16,724 nucleotides of DNA from Clostridia bacterium (GCA_017554835.1 JAFZHO010000065.1:1-16724), one strand, 5' to 3'; shown: positions 1-7,875, counted from the first letter of the stretch. Notes: a model not told the origin generated them from the letters alone. A program made the numbers and translations.

Positions 1-1043
1 CAAAATGCGTAAACAATTGCAACTAAAAGAGAAATAGCAAAGGAAAAAGTAATCATTTTATAACTATCTTCCTTGGCTTCTTTCAATTTATTTGCCCCAA
101 GCATCTGCCCGAGAATAATTCCGATTGCACCGCCCACCGCCATATAAGCGATAGAAAAAACGTTCCAGAAGGTCTGAGAAATATTAACCGCTGCAACGGC
201 GTCAAGGCCTTTCATGGAATAACACTGGTTAACGATTGCAATTCCCATAGCCCACAGGGTTTCGTTAAGCATAAGAGGAAGCCCTTTTATAAATAATTTA
301 AAAGCAAGTTTTCTCGGAAGATAAAGGGATTTTAAAATTCCTCGCATAAACGGGAATTTATCCGTATTAAGATGAGAGCATAATGCAATAATCATAAGCT
401 CAACGAATCTTGAAATTACGGTTGCAATTGCGGCACCGTTAACGCCAAGGGCAGGTGCGCCGAATTTTCCGAAAATTAAAATATAGTTAAAAACAAGATT
501 AACTATAACGGCGATAACCCCTGCATACATAGGAAGATTCGGTCTTCCCCCTTCGCGAAGAGTGCTTGAATAGCACTGAACAAGGGCAAAAGGCAAAAGC
601 CCTATTAGCATTATTTTAAGATAATCTCTCGCAAATCCGAGAGTCTGGGCAGCGTCTGTTACGCCCTGCTCTCCCTGCATATACATTTTGAGAAAAAATT
701 CCCCAAAGAAAAAGAAAACTCCAATAGCAAGAATAGAAATTCCGCCACCAAAAATAACCTTGAATCTGAAAGTATGGCGGACTCCCTCATAGTCCTCGTT
801 GCCGAAAAACTGAGCGCCGAAAATCCCTGCGCCCGAAACTGCTCCGAATATGCAAAGATTAAATATAAATATAAGCTGATTCGTTATAGCAACGCCCGTC
901 ATCTGAGCGGTGCCAACTGCTCCTATCATAATATTATCAAGCATATTAACAAAGTTTGATATGCCGTTCTGAATCATAATTGGAAGCATCAAAACAACAA
1001 GCTTTTTATAAAATTCTTTTGTTCCAATAAATTTTTTAACCAT
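1..1043 (-). CDS. MATE-family multidrug/cation efflux transporter, C-terminus cut by window edge
   Basis: About 347 N-terminal residues of a polytopic membrane protein are present; the frame is open to base 3, so roughly 100 residues of a usual ~450 aa MATE protein are missing. The start fits MATE: MVKKFIGTKEFYKKL, then a first helix with PIMIQNGISNFVNMLDN, then IFGAVSGAGIFGAQFFGNED, and later the STLREGGRPNLPM and GVNGAAIATVISR stretches typical of the family. Such proteins sit in the cytoplasmic membrane and export drugs or metabolites in exchange for Na+ or H+; the substrate cannot be read from sequence. The start is set by AAGGA seven bases upstream of ATG, and this site overlaps the TAA stop of the dehydrogenase gene 9 bases upstream, so the two are probably co-transcribed and coupled. 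Confidence 0.9.
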   Translation of the reverse strand, partial: MVKKFIGTKEFYKKLVVLMLPIMIQNGISNFVNMLDNIMIGAVGTAQMTGVAITNQLIFIFNLCIFGAVSGAGIFGAQFFGNEDYEGVRHTFRFKVIFGGGISILAIGVFFFFGEFFLKMYMQGEQGVTDAAQTLGFARDYLKIMLIGLLPFALVQCYSSTLREGGRPNLPMYAGVIAVIVNLVFNYILIFGKFGAPALGVNGAAIATVISRFVELMIIALCSHLNTDKFPFMRGILKSLYLPRKLAFKLFIKGLPLMLNETLWAMGIAIVNQCYSMKGLDAVAAVNISQTFWNVFSIAYMAVGGAIGIILGQMLGANKLKEAKEDSYKMITFSFAISLLVAIVYAF

Positions 1044-1052
1044 AATATATCC

Positions 1053-2045
1053 TTATCTAGTCATTACGTCTGCCATTTGTTTTGTGATTTCGTTGATAAG
1101 CGGCTTATTATAATCAATATAATCGGCAGCTTCTTTTATAACCTTTCTCGCAATATCCTTCCGAAGGTTAACGGTAGGTCCTCCTTTATGAGGAGAAAGA
1201 ACCACGTTAGAAAGCCCCAGAAGCCCGTCGTTTCGAGGAACAGGTTCCACCTCAAAAACGTCAAGGGCTGCGTAGAAATCCCCGTTTATCAAGTGTTTCG
1301 TCAAGGCCTTTTGGTCTATGACCTTTCCCCTTGAAGTATTTATAAAATAGCTATCTTTTCTAAGCATTGATAAAAGCTTATCGTCAATTAGATGATATGT
1401 ATTCTCATTTAGCGGGGTATGAACGGAGATTATATCGCAAGTGGAAAAAATCTCTTCCATTGAGCATTGAGTAAAATTATATTTTTCTCTCTCTTCTTTT
1501 GGAATTTCCACTATATCATAAACCTTGATATTAACCTTAAAAACCGAAAGCATCTTGACAAGATGCCTTGCAACGGCACCGTAACTTATTATTCCCACGG
1601 TTTTATAAAGAAGACTATCGGTAAAGACTTCCCCGCTTTTTGGCCAGATTCCCTCGTTTGATAACTTATTATGAAGTTGGGGAATTCTTCTTGTTGCCGA
1701 GAGAATAAGCCCGATTGTTCCTTCTGCTACCGATTCGGCAAAATAGTTATTTCCGCTGATAACCTTTATCCCTCTTTCCCACATAGCGTCGCTGACAACT
1801 CCCGCAACGGAGCCCGAGGTATGGGCTAAAAGTCGAAGGTTTTTGCCTTTTTCCAGAATTTCTTCATCAAGGCGAGGGGAATTCCACCCCGTTATATAAA
1901 CCTGACAGTCGGAAATATTTTCTAAAACTTCCTCTTTCGTTTCAACGAAAGTGATTTCTCCCAGTGAGTTTATATATTCCATATTTTCTTTTGGAAAAAA
2001 GGTATCAAAAGATACCCCTTTTTTCATTACAACAAGGGCTTTCAT
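1053..2045 (-). CDS. D-isomer-specific 2-hydroxyacid dehydrogenase (SerA/LDH-like family)
   Basis: A 330-residue NAD-dependent oxidoreductase that would interconvert a 2-oxoacid and a D-2-hydroxyacid in the cytosol. The catalytic triad is visible: Arg239 in NTSRGKVID, Glu267 in DVFEVEP and His286 in SPHKGG, at spacings close to those of SerA. The Rossmann loop at 150-160 reads VGIISYGAVAR, so two of the three GxGxxG glycines are Ser154 and Ala159. Asp177 ends strand beta-2 and favours NAD over NADP. There is no C-terminal ACT domain, so a regulated SerA is unlikely. I chose the ATG at 2045 because GAGGTG lies 8 bases upstream and the family's N-terminal strand begins there (MKALVV). A longer reading to 2132 would run through the intergenic hairpin and into the upstream gene. 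Phosphoglycerate, glyoxylate or phenyllactate activity are all possible. Confidence 0.88.
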   Translation of the reverse strand: MKALVVMKKGVSFDTFFPKENMEYINSLGEITFVETKEEVLENISDCQVYITGWNSPRLDEEILEKGKNLRLLAHTSGSVAGVVSDAMWERGIKVISGNNYFAESVAEGTIGLILSATRRIPQLHNKLSNEGIWPKSGEVFTDSLLYKTVGIISYGAVARHLVKMLSVFKVNIKVYDIVEIPKEEREKYNFTQCSMEEIFSTCDIISVHTPLNENTYHLIDDKLLSMLRKDSYFINTSRGKVIDQKALTKHLINGDFYAALDVFEVEPVPRNDGLLGLSNVVLSPHKGGPTVNLRKDIARKVIKEAADYIDYNKPLINEITKQMADVMTR

Positions 2046-2053
2046 ATTGCCAA

Positions 2054-2059
2054 CACCTC
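2054..2059 (-). promoter_or_regulatory. Ribosome binding site that fixes the dehydrogenase start
   Basis: The minus strand reads GAGGTG with an 8-base spacer to the ATG at 2045. It supports the shorter 330 aa protein over the longer open frame. The same GAGGTG form precedes the lplA and DUF6320-like genes. Confidence 0.6.
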
Positions 2060-2069
2060 TATACGAAAC

Positions 2070-2093
2070 AGCACCCAAAAAAACTCGGGTGCT
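2070..2093. terminator. Intergenic hairpin AGCACCC/GGGTGCT, terminator-like
   Basis: A 7-bp perfect stem, AGCACCC (2070-2076) and GGGTGCT (2087-2093), encloses a 10-base loop between the prohibitin-like and dehydrogenase genes. Both neighbours are on the minus strand, but the good T-run (CTCTTTTTTT) follows the stem on the plus strand. On the minus strand the stem is followed only by GTTTCGTA. It may be a weak or leaky terminator for the prohibitin-like gene, giving reduced expression of the two downstream genes, or an RNA-stabilising hairpin. I see no convincing promoter between it and the dehydrogenase start. Confidence 0.5.
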
Positions 2094-2106
2094 TTCTCTT
2101 TTTTTA

Positions 2107-2910
2107 TTACTGTTTAGCTGCTCCGCCGTCAATACTTGTTATGATAGAGTCTGTTCCCATTGCCTGAGGAAGTTTTCCATCCCATTTTTCGTAGAATTTT
2201 GAGCGGATAATATCATCGTTCAAAGAAGCTTTGATTTTATTATTTGCTTCTGCTTCTGCCTCTGCTTTGATTCTTGTTGTTTCTGCAGCGGCCTGAGCGT
2301 TTGTTATAGCGGTTTGTTTTTCTGTTTCTGCTTTAAGTAGCTGCTGCTGAGCAACCTGTTTTTCCTCGATAGCAGTAATAAACGCCTCGGAGAAATCAAA
2401 GTTGATTATGTTAACGTCGGTAACGAAAAGACCGATATTATTAAGTTTGTTATTAAGTTCCTCGATAAGTCCGTCAGAAATAAGAGAACGGTTAGTAACG
2501 CTTTCTTCTGCCGTATACTTTGCGGTAATGGCTTTTAAAACCTCGTTAACTGCAGGAACAACGAGAACATCCTCGTATTTTGCGCCTATGTTTTTATAGA
2601 TGCTATATGATTTTGAAGTATCAACTCGGTAGTTGATAGCAAGGGTTGTTGCAACTGTCTGAAGGTCTTTTGAAAACGCTTCAGTATCAACTTCAAGTTT
2701 AACGATTCTGTTATCAATTCGAACGATTCTCTGAATGAAAGGAATCTTAAAATGAAGTCCTTCCTGCAAAACGCCCTCGTTAACTTTACCAAGAGTAACC
2801 ACAACGCCCGTATGACCTGCGTCGATAATAGTGAAACTGTTTGCAAGAGCAAAAACAACAAGCAACAATATCACAATAGCAATAGTTGAACTTTTAATTT
2901 TTTTAATCAT
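2107..2910 (-). CDS. Prohibitin/SPFH-domain membrane protein
   Basis: A 267-residue protein with one N-terminal membrane anchor (about residues 7-27) followed by an SPFH/band-7 domain. The stretch IDAGHTGVVVTLGKVNEGVL, then GLHFKIPFIQRIVRIDNRI, is the classic prohibitin N-terminal signature. Residues 180-230 are rich in Ala, Glu, Gln and Lys (KQVAQQQLLKAETEKQ and onward) and should form the usual coiled coil. Family members assemble large membrane rings or microdomains and scaffold or protect proteases and other membrane proteins; the partner here is unknown. The start has AGGAGAG 6 bases upstream of ATG. The glycosyltransferase gene ends 20 bases upstream, so the two are in one transcript. 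Confidence 0.92.
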   Translation of the reverse strand: MIKKIKSSTIAIVILLLVVFALANSFTIIDAGHTGVVVTLGKVNEGVLQEGLHFKIPFIQRIVRIDNRIVKLEVDTEAFSKDLQTVATTLAINYRVDTSKSYSIYKNIGAKYEDVLVVPAVNEVLKAITAKYTAEESVTNRSLISDGLIEELNNKLNNIGLFVTDVNIINFDFSEAFITAIEEKQVAQQQLLKAETEKQTAITNAQAAAETTRIKAEAEAEANNKIKASLNDDIIRSKFYEKWDGKLPQAMGTDSIITSIDGGAAKQ

Positions 2911-2930
2911 AATTTTTCTCTCCTTTTATA

Positions 2931-4469
2931 TTAGCCGAGTTTAACTACCATAACGCCGTCTACCATCTGAATAAATCCGTCGTTTGGGAAAACCGGCATA
3001 TTTATAACGTCATAATACTGAGCCATTTCCACGTGAGTATCATAATCGCAGAAATTCATCGGATAGTTCATAACATAAGTAAAATATCCGATAATAGTTT
3101 CATAATAACTTACGGCGATTTTTCTATCTGCGCCGGAAATAAGGCTTACTTCCTCAAAGGCCTCTATTGAATTATATGGTTTTTGAGGACTTAGCATAAC
3201 TACGGGGGTTTTGCCTATTTCGTAGCCCTCAAATTCTTCCATTTTTGCAATAACTCTGGTCATAGTGGATAAGGTAGAATCATATTCCAGATCCTTTTTG
3301 AGATAAAGGGTATTTGCAATAAGAATATTCTGCCATATAAGAATTGCCACCAACAAAAGAGAAATCCCTTTAATAAAATTCAAATCCGGCAAAAATTTAT
3401 CCACGATTTTATAAACAAAAAGTATAAACAAAACAAAGGTCAAAAAGAACGAAAAGGTCATCAGATCGTGGATAAATCCTCTTGCGAGAATATAAACCAC
3501 GTTCATTCCAAGGGGCATTAAAACCAAAACAACGGGAATAAAAATCTTATTCACCCATTTGATTTTTCTCGTAATAAAAAGATAAATGAGCAAAACTCCT
3601 GCGACTACTGCCATAATAATACATATAACAAGAATTATAACTCCAAATACCCTTTGATTACAAAGCAAATTAAAAAACGAAAGATAGGCCTTGCCAATAA
3701 GCTTTCCTATGGCATTAAATATATTTTCTCCCTCTTCGAAGACAAAAATATCAGCGCGCTCCATAATTTCAAGGCCGTTTCTCTTGCAGATATATCTGCT
3801 TAAAAAATCATAGGCAATAAAAGAAACCCCGATATAAGAAACTCCCTTGCCAACACGAAGCATTATTTTGCTGATTTTTTCGTTTTCCATAAGTCTGAAT
3901 ATGGTATCCATCATAATAAGAGCGATGGCAACGGCAACATAGCTCTGATAAATTCCCATACAGATAAGCATAAACAAAACGGAAAGGCAAAAATCTATAA
4001 CGCTTTTCCCTTTGCTCCAGAAATAAACGGACAAAACGGCACAAAAAAGAGCAAACATATTGCAATCAAGTTCAAAAAGATAGGTTGCCGTCTGTGAGAT
4101 GACTGCGATGTTTGTTGTCATTACCCCTGCAATAAGAACTATAACGGGTTTTGACTTTATATCAAAAAGTTTAGTTATAACAAAAACCGTAAGTCCAATA
4201 AAGAAAAGCGAAATAATTCCTATAAGCCAGGGAAGAGCAAATCCCTTTCTGAAAATCCCCTGATAAAGAGGAACAATAAATCTGCCAAGAACGAATTTGA
4301 CGTCCTTTTCTGCCTTTGAGGCAAAAATTCCTGCCAGAGAATCATGGGAAAAATTAGTATCAGTGAATGCAAAACCGTGGGCAATAAATCCTATAACCAA
4401 GCAACAACCCAAACAAAAAATAATACTTTCCTTTTCGGAATAAATTTTTTCTTTGAGGTTTTTAATCAT
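2931..4469 (-). CDS. GtrII-like polytopic membrane glucosyltransferase
   Basis: A 512-residue protein with many hydrophobic helices and short charged loops, consistent with the GtrII-type glucosyltransferase family (Glucos_trans_II). The first extracytoplasmic loop carries FSHDSL (residues 40-45) with an acidic residue, then LGRFIVPL (61-68), matching the position of the catalytic acidic loop and GR motif of the family. These enzymes use a polyprenyl-phosphate-linked sugar to decorate surface polysaccharide on the outer side of the membrane. The C-terminal ~100 residues form a soluble domain (EEFEGYEIGKTPVVMLSPQK and onward). The ribosome binding site is weak (AAAGG), and the phosphofructokinase gene stops only 20 bases upstream, suggesting co-transcription. 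Family assignment is from pattern recognition; the acceptor is unknown. Confidence 0.78.
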   Translation of the reverse strand: MIKNLKEKIYSEKESIIFCLGCCLVIGFIAHGFAFTDTNFSHDSLAGIFASKAEKDVKFVLGRFIVPLYQGIFRKGFALPWLIGIISLFFIGLTVFVITKLFDIKSKPVIVLIAGVMTTNIAVISQTATYLFELDCNMFALFCAVLSVYFWSKGKSVIDFCLSVLFMLICMGIYQSYVAVAIALIMMDTIFRLMENEKISKIMLRVGKGVSYIGVSFIAYDFLSRYICKRNGLEIMERADIFVFEEGENIFNAIGKLIGKAYLSFFNLLCNQRVFGVIILVICIIMAVVAGVLLIYLFITRKIKWVNKIFIPVVLVLMPLGMNVVYILARGFIHDLMTFSFFLTFVLFILFVYKIVDKFLPDLNFIKGISLLLVAILIWQNILIANTLYLKKDLEYDSTLSTMTRVIAKMEEFEGYEIGKTPVVMLSPQKPYNSIEAFEEVSLISGADRKIAVSYYETIIGYFTYVMNYPMNFCDYDTHVEMAQYYDVINMPVFPNDGFIQMVDGVMVVKLG

Positions 4470-4489
4470 TTTGCCTTTGAATCATTCCT

Positions 4490-5707
4490 TTATTTTTCAA
4501 TAATATAATGCTTTGGAAGCCCGTTTTCCTTTTTGATTTCAAGGTCGCCCTGAATCAAAGGAAGAAAATATTCTATGGCTTCGTCTTTTATATTATTCCC
4601 TTTTTCGTTAATCCATTCAGCAGGGAAATACTTAACCTGATTTGCAATTTTTGAAACGTCGGCAGAAGAAATTTCCACTTTATAAGGATTATTCGAAACT
4701 CTGTTAAATACCAGGGTTTTACCCGTAAATCCGGAAAGTGCAAGGCAAACCGCCTCGCGACCTACCTCCTCTGCCTCTTTTATATCCTGAAGTGAAGCAA
4801 GATGAGATGAGCAACGCTGCATAACGTTAAGTTCAATGGAACGAACCTTGCAACCGATTTTGTTCGTTATAATTTCTTCAAGAGCTTTTCCGATACCGGC
4901 GATATATTTATGGCCGAAATTATCAACCTTGCCGGATCTGAAATCATCTCCCGAAAATTCCTCGTCAGTAATTTCAACTCCCTCTGAAACCGCAACGATA
5001 ACAGATGGCGTCTTCTTATGAAGTTCTCTTATATCATCAAGAAATTCATTAACGGAAAACTCTCTTTCAGGAAGATAAATAAGATGAGGCGCTTTTTCCC
5101 CGTTTACTCTCAAAAGTGAGGTAGAAGCAGTAAGCCAACCCGTATCTCTTCCCATAATTTCCACTATGGTAACGGCAGGCATAGAATAAACGCTGCTGTC
5201 TCTTATTATTTCCTGCATAGTTGTTGTCACATACTTTGCAGCAGAACCAAAACCGGGAGTATGGTCCGTTATAACAAGGTCGTTATCAATGGTTTTCGGA
5301 ACGCCGATAGCACGAATATCAAGATTATTCTCCCCGAAATACTTGCTAAGTTTCATAACGGTATCCATTGAATCGTTTCCGCCAATATAGAAGAAAGCCG
5401 AAATATTATGAGCTTTCATATTTTTTACTATTTTTTCATAAACTGCAGAATCTTTTTCCATATCGGGAAGCTTATATCTGCAAGAGCCGAGAACCGTTGC
5501 GGGAGTCTGCCTTATAATCTCAACGTCCTCGTCGGATAAAGTAGCAGTTAAGTCAACGAGATTATCGTTTATAAGCCCTTCAATTCCGTTCAAAGAGCCA
5601 AAAACCTTCTCGATTTTTTCGCTTTCTCTTCCTTTCAGAAAAACCCCAAGCATTGAAGCGTTTATAACGCAGGTTGGTCCTCCTGACTGAGCAACTACTA
5701 TATTCAT
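4490..5707 (-). CDS. pfp: PPi-type 6-phosphofructokinase (diphosphate:fructose-6-phosphate phosphotransferase)
   Basis: A 405-residue cytosolic enzyme interconverting fructose 6-phosphate and fructose 1,6-bisphosphate. The N-terminus MNIVVAQSGGPTCVINAS is the phosphate-binding loop. GGNDS (109-113) has Asp112 where ATP enzymes have Gly, and PKTIDND (137-143) has Lys138 where ATP enzymes have Gly; both are the known marks of PPi dependence. Asp141 is the catalytic base. MGRDTGWLTA is the sugar-phosphate binding motif. The third residue of GGNDS is Asn instead of the common Asp. The start at 5707 is fixed by GGAGGA and the conserved N-terminus; the open frame extends 14 codons further but has no good binding site there. 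It is first in its operon, with a strong promoter. An energy-saving, reversible glycolytic step is typical of anaerobes. Confidence 0.93.
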   Translation of the reverse strand: MNIVVAQSGGPTCVINASMLGVFLKGRESEKIEKVFGSLNGIEGLINDNLVDLTATLSDEDVEIIRQTPATVLGSCRYKLPDMEKDSAVYEKIVKNMKAHNISAFFYIGGNDSMDTVMKLSKYFGENNLDIRAIGVPKTIDNDLVITDHTPGFGSAAKYVTTTMQEIIRDSSVYSMPAVTIVEIMGRDTGWLTASTSLLRVNGEKAPHLIYLPEREFSVNEFLDDIRELHKKTPSVIVAVSEGVEITDEEFSGDDFRSGKVDNFGHKYIAGIGKALEEIITNKIGCKVRSIELNVMQRCSSHLASLQDIKEAEEVGREAVCLALSGFTGKTLVFNRVSNNPYKVEISSADVSKIANQVKYFPAEWINEKGNNIKDEAIEYFLPLIQGDLEIKKENGLPKHYIIEK

Positions 5708-5713
5708 AAAATT

Positions 5714-5719
5714 TCCTCC
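5714..5719 (-). promoter_or_regulatory. Ribosome binding site that fixes the phosphofructokinase start
   Basis: The minus strand reads GGAGGA with 6 bases to the ATG at 5707. It makes MNIVVAQSGG the true N-terminus and rules out the 14-codon upstream extension. Confidence 0.75.
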
Positions 5720-5740
5720 ATAATCATATAAGATATGCTT

Positions 5741-5769
5741 ATTATACAATATTTCCCCATTAAGTGCAA
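5741..5769 (-). promoter_or_regulatory. Sigma-A promoter of the phosphofructokinase operon
   Basis: On the minus strand TTGCAC (5764-5769) and a perfect TATAAT (5741-5746) are separated by 17 bases. Transcription would begin near 5734, giving a leader of about 27 bases. The -35 box sits just after the T-run of the preceding terminator, so the unit is insulated from the DUF6320-like gene. Confidence 0.82.
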
Positions 5770-5775
5770 CAAAAA

Positions 5776-5800
5776 CCGCTCCGAAAAACTTTCGAAGCGG
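5776..5800 (-). terminator. Rho-independent terminator after the DUF6320-like gene
   Basis: The minus-strand transcript can pair CCGCTTCG with CGGAGCGG (8 bp including one G-U wobble) around a short loop, followed by TTTTTGTT. On the plus strand the wobble becomes a C-A mismatch, so the structure favours minus-strand termination. It lies directly after the stop codon of the zinc-ribbon gene. Confidence 0.85.
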
Positions 5801-5806
5801 GTTTTT

Positions 5807-6499
5807 TTAGAAGAATAATTTTCTTTCCATAATTTCTCTTGCAGATTTATTGATTCCAAGATAAATAAGCATACCTCCAAGAAGCACAAAGGCAACAAGA
5901 GGATAAAAACTCCATCCGTAAAAAGAAATTCCAAAAGTCAAAACCAAAAGCCACTCAACAAGAAGCATAAAAGCGCCAAAGCCAATTACGCATCCGCCGA
6001 AAATATAAAGCCATCCTTTTTTGATATATCTTGTGAGGGTAACGAGGGTGGTAATAATAAGTCCGATTCCTGCCGTAACAGGAAGGGCAAAACTTATAAA
6101 CCAGTCGCCGTTTATGGCAAAATTTATATATGCCAGATAAATCGCTATAGCCCCAAAATTAACAGGAACAAAAATTACGGGATTTGGTTTTTGAAACCAT
6201 AAAGGAAGGGCAAATGCAACGTAAAAAAGTCCCATCGCTCCTGCCACAAACCCAAACCAGGTAACTCTTCCGTTTACTTTCATATCGGATATAAAGCTTA
6301 TAATAACGGGGATAAGAAAAAGAAACAAAACCGCTCCGTTAAAGGTTCTTGAAGGTGGTTTTTGTTTTGGATATTTATTAACGGGGTATAAAGGGGTAAC
6401 GTCCTTTTGCTTTATATCGGGATGATAAACCACAGTATTACATAAAGGACATTTTTTCTCAGTATCACAAAGTCTGACACCGCAATTTATACAATACAT
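5807..6499 (-). CDS. Zinc-ribbon multi-pass membrane protein (DUF6320-like)
   Basis: A 230-residue protein of unknown function. Cys3, Cys6, Cys17 and Cys20 (YCINCG and CPLCN) form a zinc ribbon at the N-terminus. A Pro/Lys-rich linker (VTPLYPVNKYPKQKPPS) leads to about six hydrophobic helices from residue ~53 to ~218. The arrangement and its neighbour match the DUF6320 family that I recall next to alcohol-acetyltransferase-like genes in clostridia. The ribosome binding site GAGAGGTG lies inside the last codons of the acyltransferase gene, and only one base separates that gene's TAA from this ATG, so translation must be coupled. A membrane partner or anchor for the acyltransferase is an inference. 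The terminator follows within 7 bases. Confidence 0.8.
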   Translation of the reverse strand: MYCINCGVRLCDTEKKCPLCNTVVYHPDIKQKDVTPLYPVNKYPKQKPPSRTFNGAVLFLFLIPVIISFISDMKVNGRVTWFGFVAGAMGLFYVAFALPLWFQKPNPVIFVPVNFGAIAIYLAYINFAINGDWFISFALPVTAGIGLIITTLVTLTRYIKKGWLYIFGGCVIGFGAFMLLVEWLLVLTFGISFYGWSFYPLVAFVLLGGMLIYLGINKSAREIMERKLFF

Positions 6500-6500
6500 T

Positions 6501-7796
6501 TTAGCACCTCTCGTTTCTATTACTTTCCACGGTAACCCGGGCGCCCATTTCTCTCAACACTGCAAAAAAGTGGCGTTCCAGGTCGGGTTCTTTTATATTT
6601 CGGATAAAGTTGACATAAAGAGTATCTTTAAATGATATAACTCCGCAGTTATAAGGCGCCGCCGCCTGAACTCCAAGAATAAAATCAATTCTCTTAACGT
6701 ATTCCATCATAATTTCAGGAAGTTTAACTGCACCTAAATTTGATAGGGAAAGGCAGGATTTTTTCTCTCCAACACTATTGAAAACCGCTTTCATAACGAT
6801 ATTTTTTATAGGCAACGGAACAATGCGCAAAAGAAGATTTTTCTCATCGTTAACGTTTGTTGCAATAACGCTGGCCATATTTTTCGGCGTTACTTCAAGG
6901 CCCATTTTGTGATGAATTATTTTGCATATTTCAGAAAAATCAAACTCTCCCATGCGAGGGTCGATTTCAGGCACGGTAAACATAGCGAAATTTCGCAACG
7001 TCTTGCTCTCAAAAAGAGAACGAAGATTTACGGGGATCAGAATTTTTACCCTCTTATGCTTTGTTATATCGGGGTTTTTCTCGTTCTGAAGATTTATAAG
7101 TGCTTTCATCATTACGGCGCTTATAAATACCGTCAAAGTAACGTTATACTTATGGGCAAGGTCAAGAGCATCTTTCACGGGCATAGTAAAGCAGGTAAGA
7201 TTCAAAAACCCGTCCGTCTGAATAGAACCACTCATAGCCCAGGCGTTTGTGTCCTTTCTTGATGCGGCAACCTTTCCCGCGTATTTGAGAAAACTATCTT
7301 CAATTTCCTCGGGTTTTGGTTTTTCTCTTCTGTCCAGAATACCGTTCTCGCAAGGAATTTCTATATTATATTTTTGCTCTAAATACTCTGCCACAAGGGT
7401 TTTAAGAAAAATCATTGCCCCCGTGCCGTCAGTTAAAGAATGGAAAAACTCCACCGCAATTCTCTCTTTATAAACTATAACGCGAAAAGCGCATTTTCTC
7501 ATCTCATCCTTGCTCATAAAGCAAATGGGATAGCTTTTTTCATCTCTTATGCGAGGTGCTTTTTCCACCTGCTCAAGATAATACCAGAAAACTCCTCTGC
7601 GAAGTCGTGCCGCAATAGTGGGAAATCTTTTTACCGTAATATCAAGAGCGCTTTTCAAAATTTCTGCATCAACCTCTTCGCATAAAGTCATAGACTGGCG
7701 AAAAACGTTGCTCCAATTTCTTTTTATTGCGGCGGGATAGATTTTTGCCGCATTATCAAGGCGCACCCAACGAAGTGGTCTTTTTTTGTTTTTCAT
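6501..7796 (-). CDS. Alcohol-acetyltransferase-like / condensation-fold acyltransferase
   Basis: A 431-residue protein resembling the AATase/condensation superfamily of CoA- or carrier-dependent acyltransferases. The catalytic motif HxxxDG is intact as HSLTDG (His119, Asp123, Gly124), followed by a helix GAMIFLKTLVAEYL. The second half contains ILIPVNLRSLFESKTLRNFA, typical of the family's second subdomain, and a LSNLGAVKLPEIM segment. It would move an acyl group to an alcohol or amine; neither donor nor acceptor can be named. There is no signal peptide or membrane helix. The start at 7796 has GAGGT 7 bases upstream. It heads a two-gene unit with the DUF6320-like membrane protein. Codons are mixed, without the CGT/CGC bias of the dehydrogenase-complex operon. 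Confidence 0.8.
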   Translation of the reverse strand: MKNKKRPLRWVRLDNAAKIYPAAIKRNWSNVFRQSMTLCEEVDAEILKSALDITVKRFPTIAARLRRGVFWYYLEQVEKAPRIRDEKSYPICFMSKDEMRKCAFRVIVYKERIAVEFFHSLTDGTGAMIFLKTLVAEYLEQKYNIEIPCENGILDRREKPKPEEIEDSFLKYAGKVAASRKDTNAWAMSGSIQTDGFLNLTCFTMPVKDALDLAHKYNVTLTVFISAVMMKALINLQNEKNPDITKHKRVKILIPVNLRSLFESKTLRNFAMFTVPEIDPRMGEFDFSEICKIIHHKMGLEVTPKNMASVIATNVNDEKNLLLRIVPLPIKNIVMKAVFNSVGEKKSCLSLSNLGAVKLPEIMMEYVKRIDFILGVQAAAPYNCGVISFKDTLYVNFIRNIKEPDLERHFFAVLREMGARVTVESNRNERC

Positions 7797-7846
7797 ATTT
7801 TACCTCGCATCAGATTCAAGTATATAAAATCATTTTTACTTTTTAT

Positions 7847-7875
7847 AGTTTATACTATTTTTCAAAAAATCGCAA
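7847..7875 (-). promoter_or_regulatory. Possible promoter of the acyltransferase pair
   Basis: On the minus strand TTGCGA (7870-7875) and TAAACT (7847-7852) are 17 bases apart, just beyond the T-run of the lipoprotein terminator. The -10 match is only 4 of 6. A small inverted repeat ATAGT-4-ACTAT (7845-7858) covers the -10 box and could be an operator, though AT-rich DNA yields such repeats by chance. Confidence 0.4.

Noticed and set aside
2046..2132. Longer N-terminus for the 2-hydroxyacid dehydrogenase
   Set aside because: It would run across the intergenic hairpin and overlap the prohibitin-like gene, while GAGGTG and the family's first strand support the ATG at 2045.
6909..7262. 117-codon plus-strand open frame opposite the acyltransferase
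   Set aside because: No ribosome binding site, no recognisable composition or motif, and the opposite strand encodes a complete family protein.
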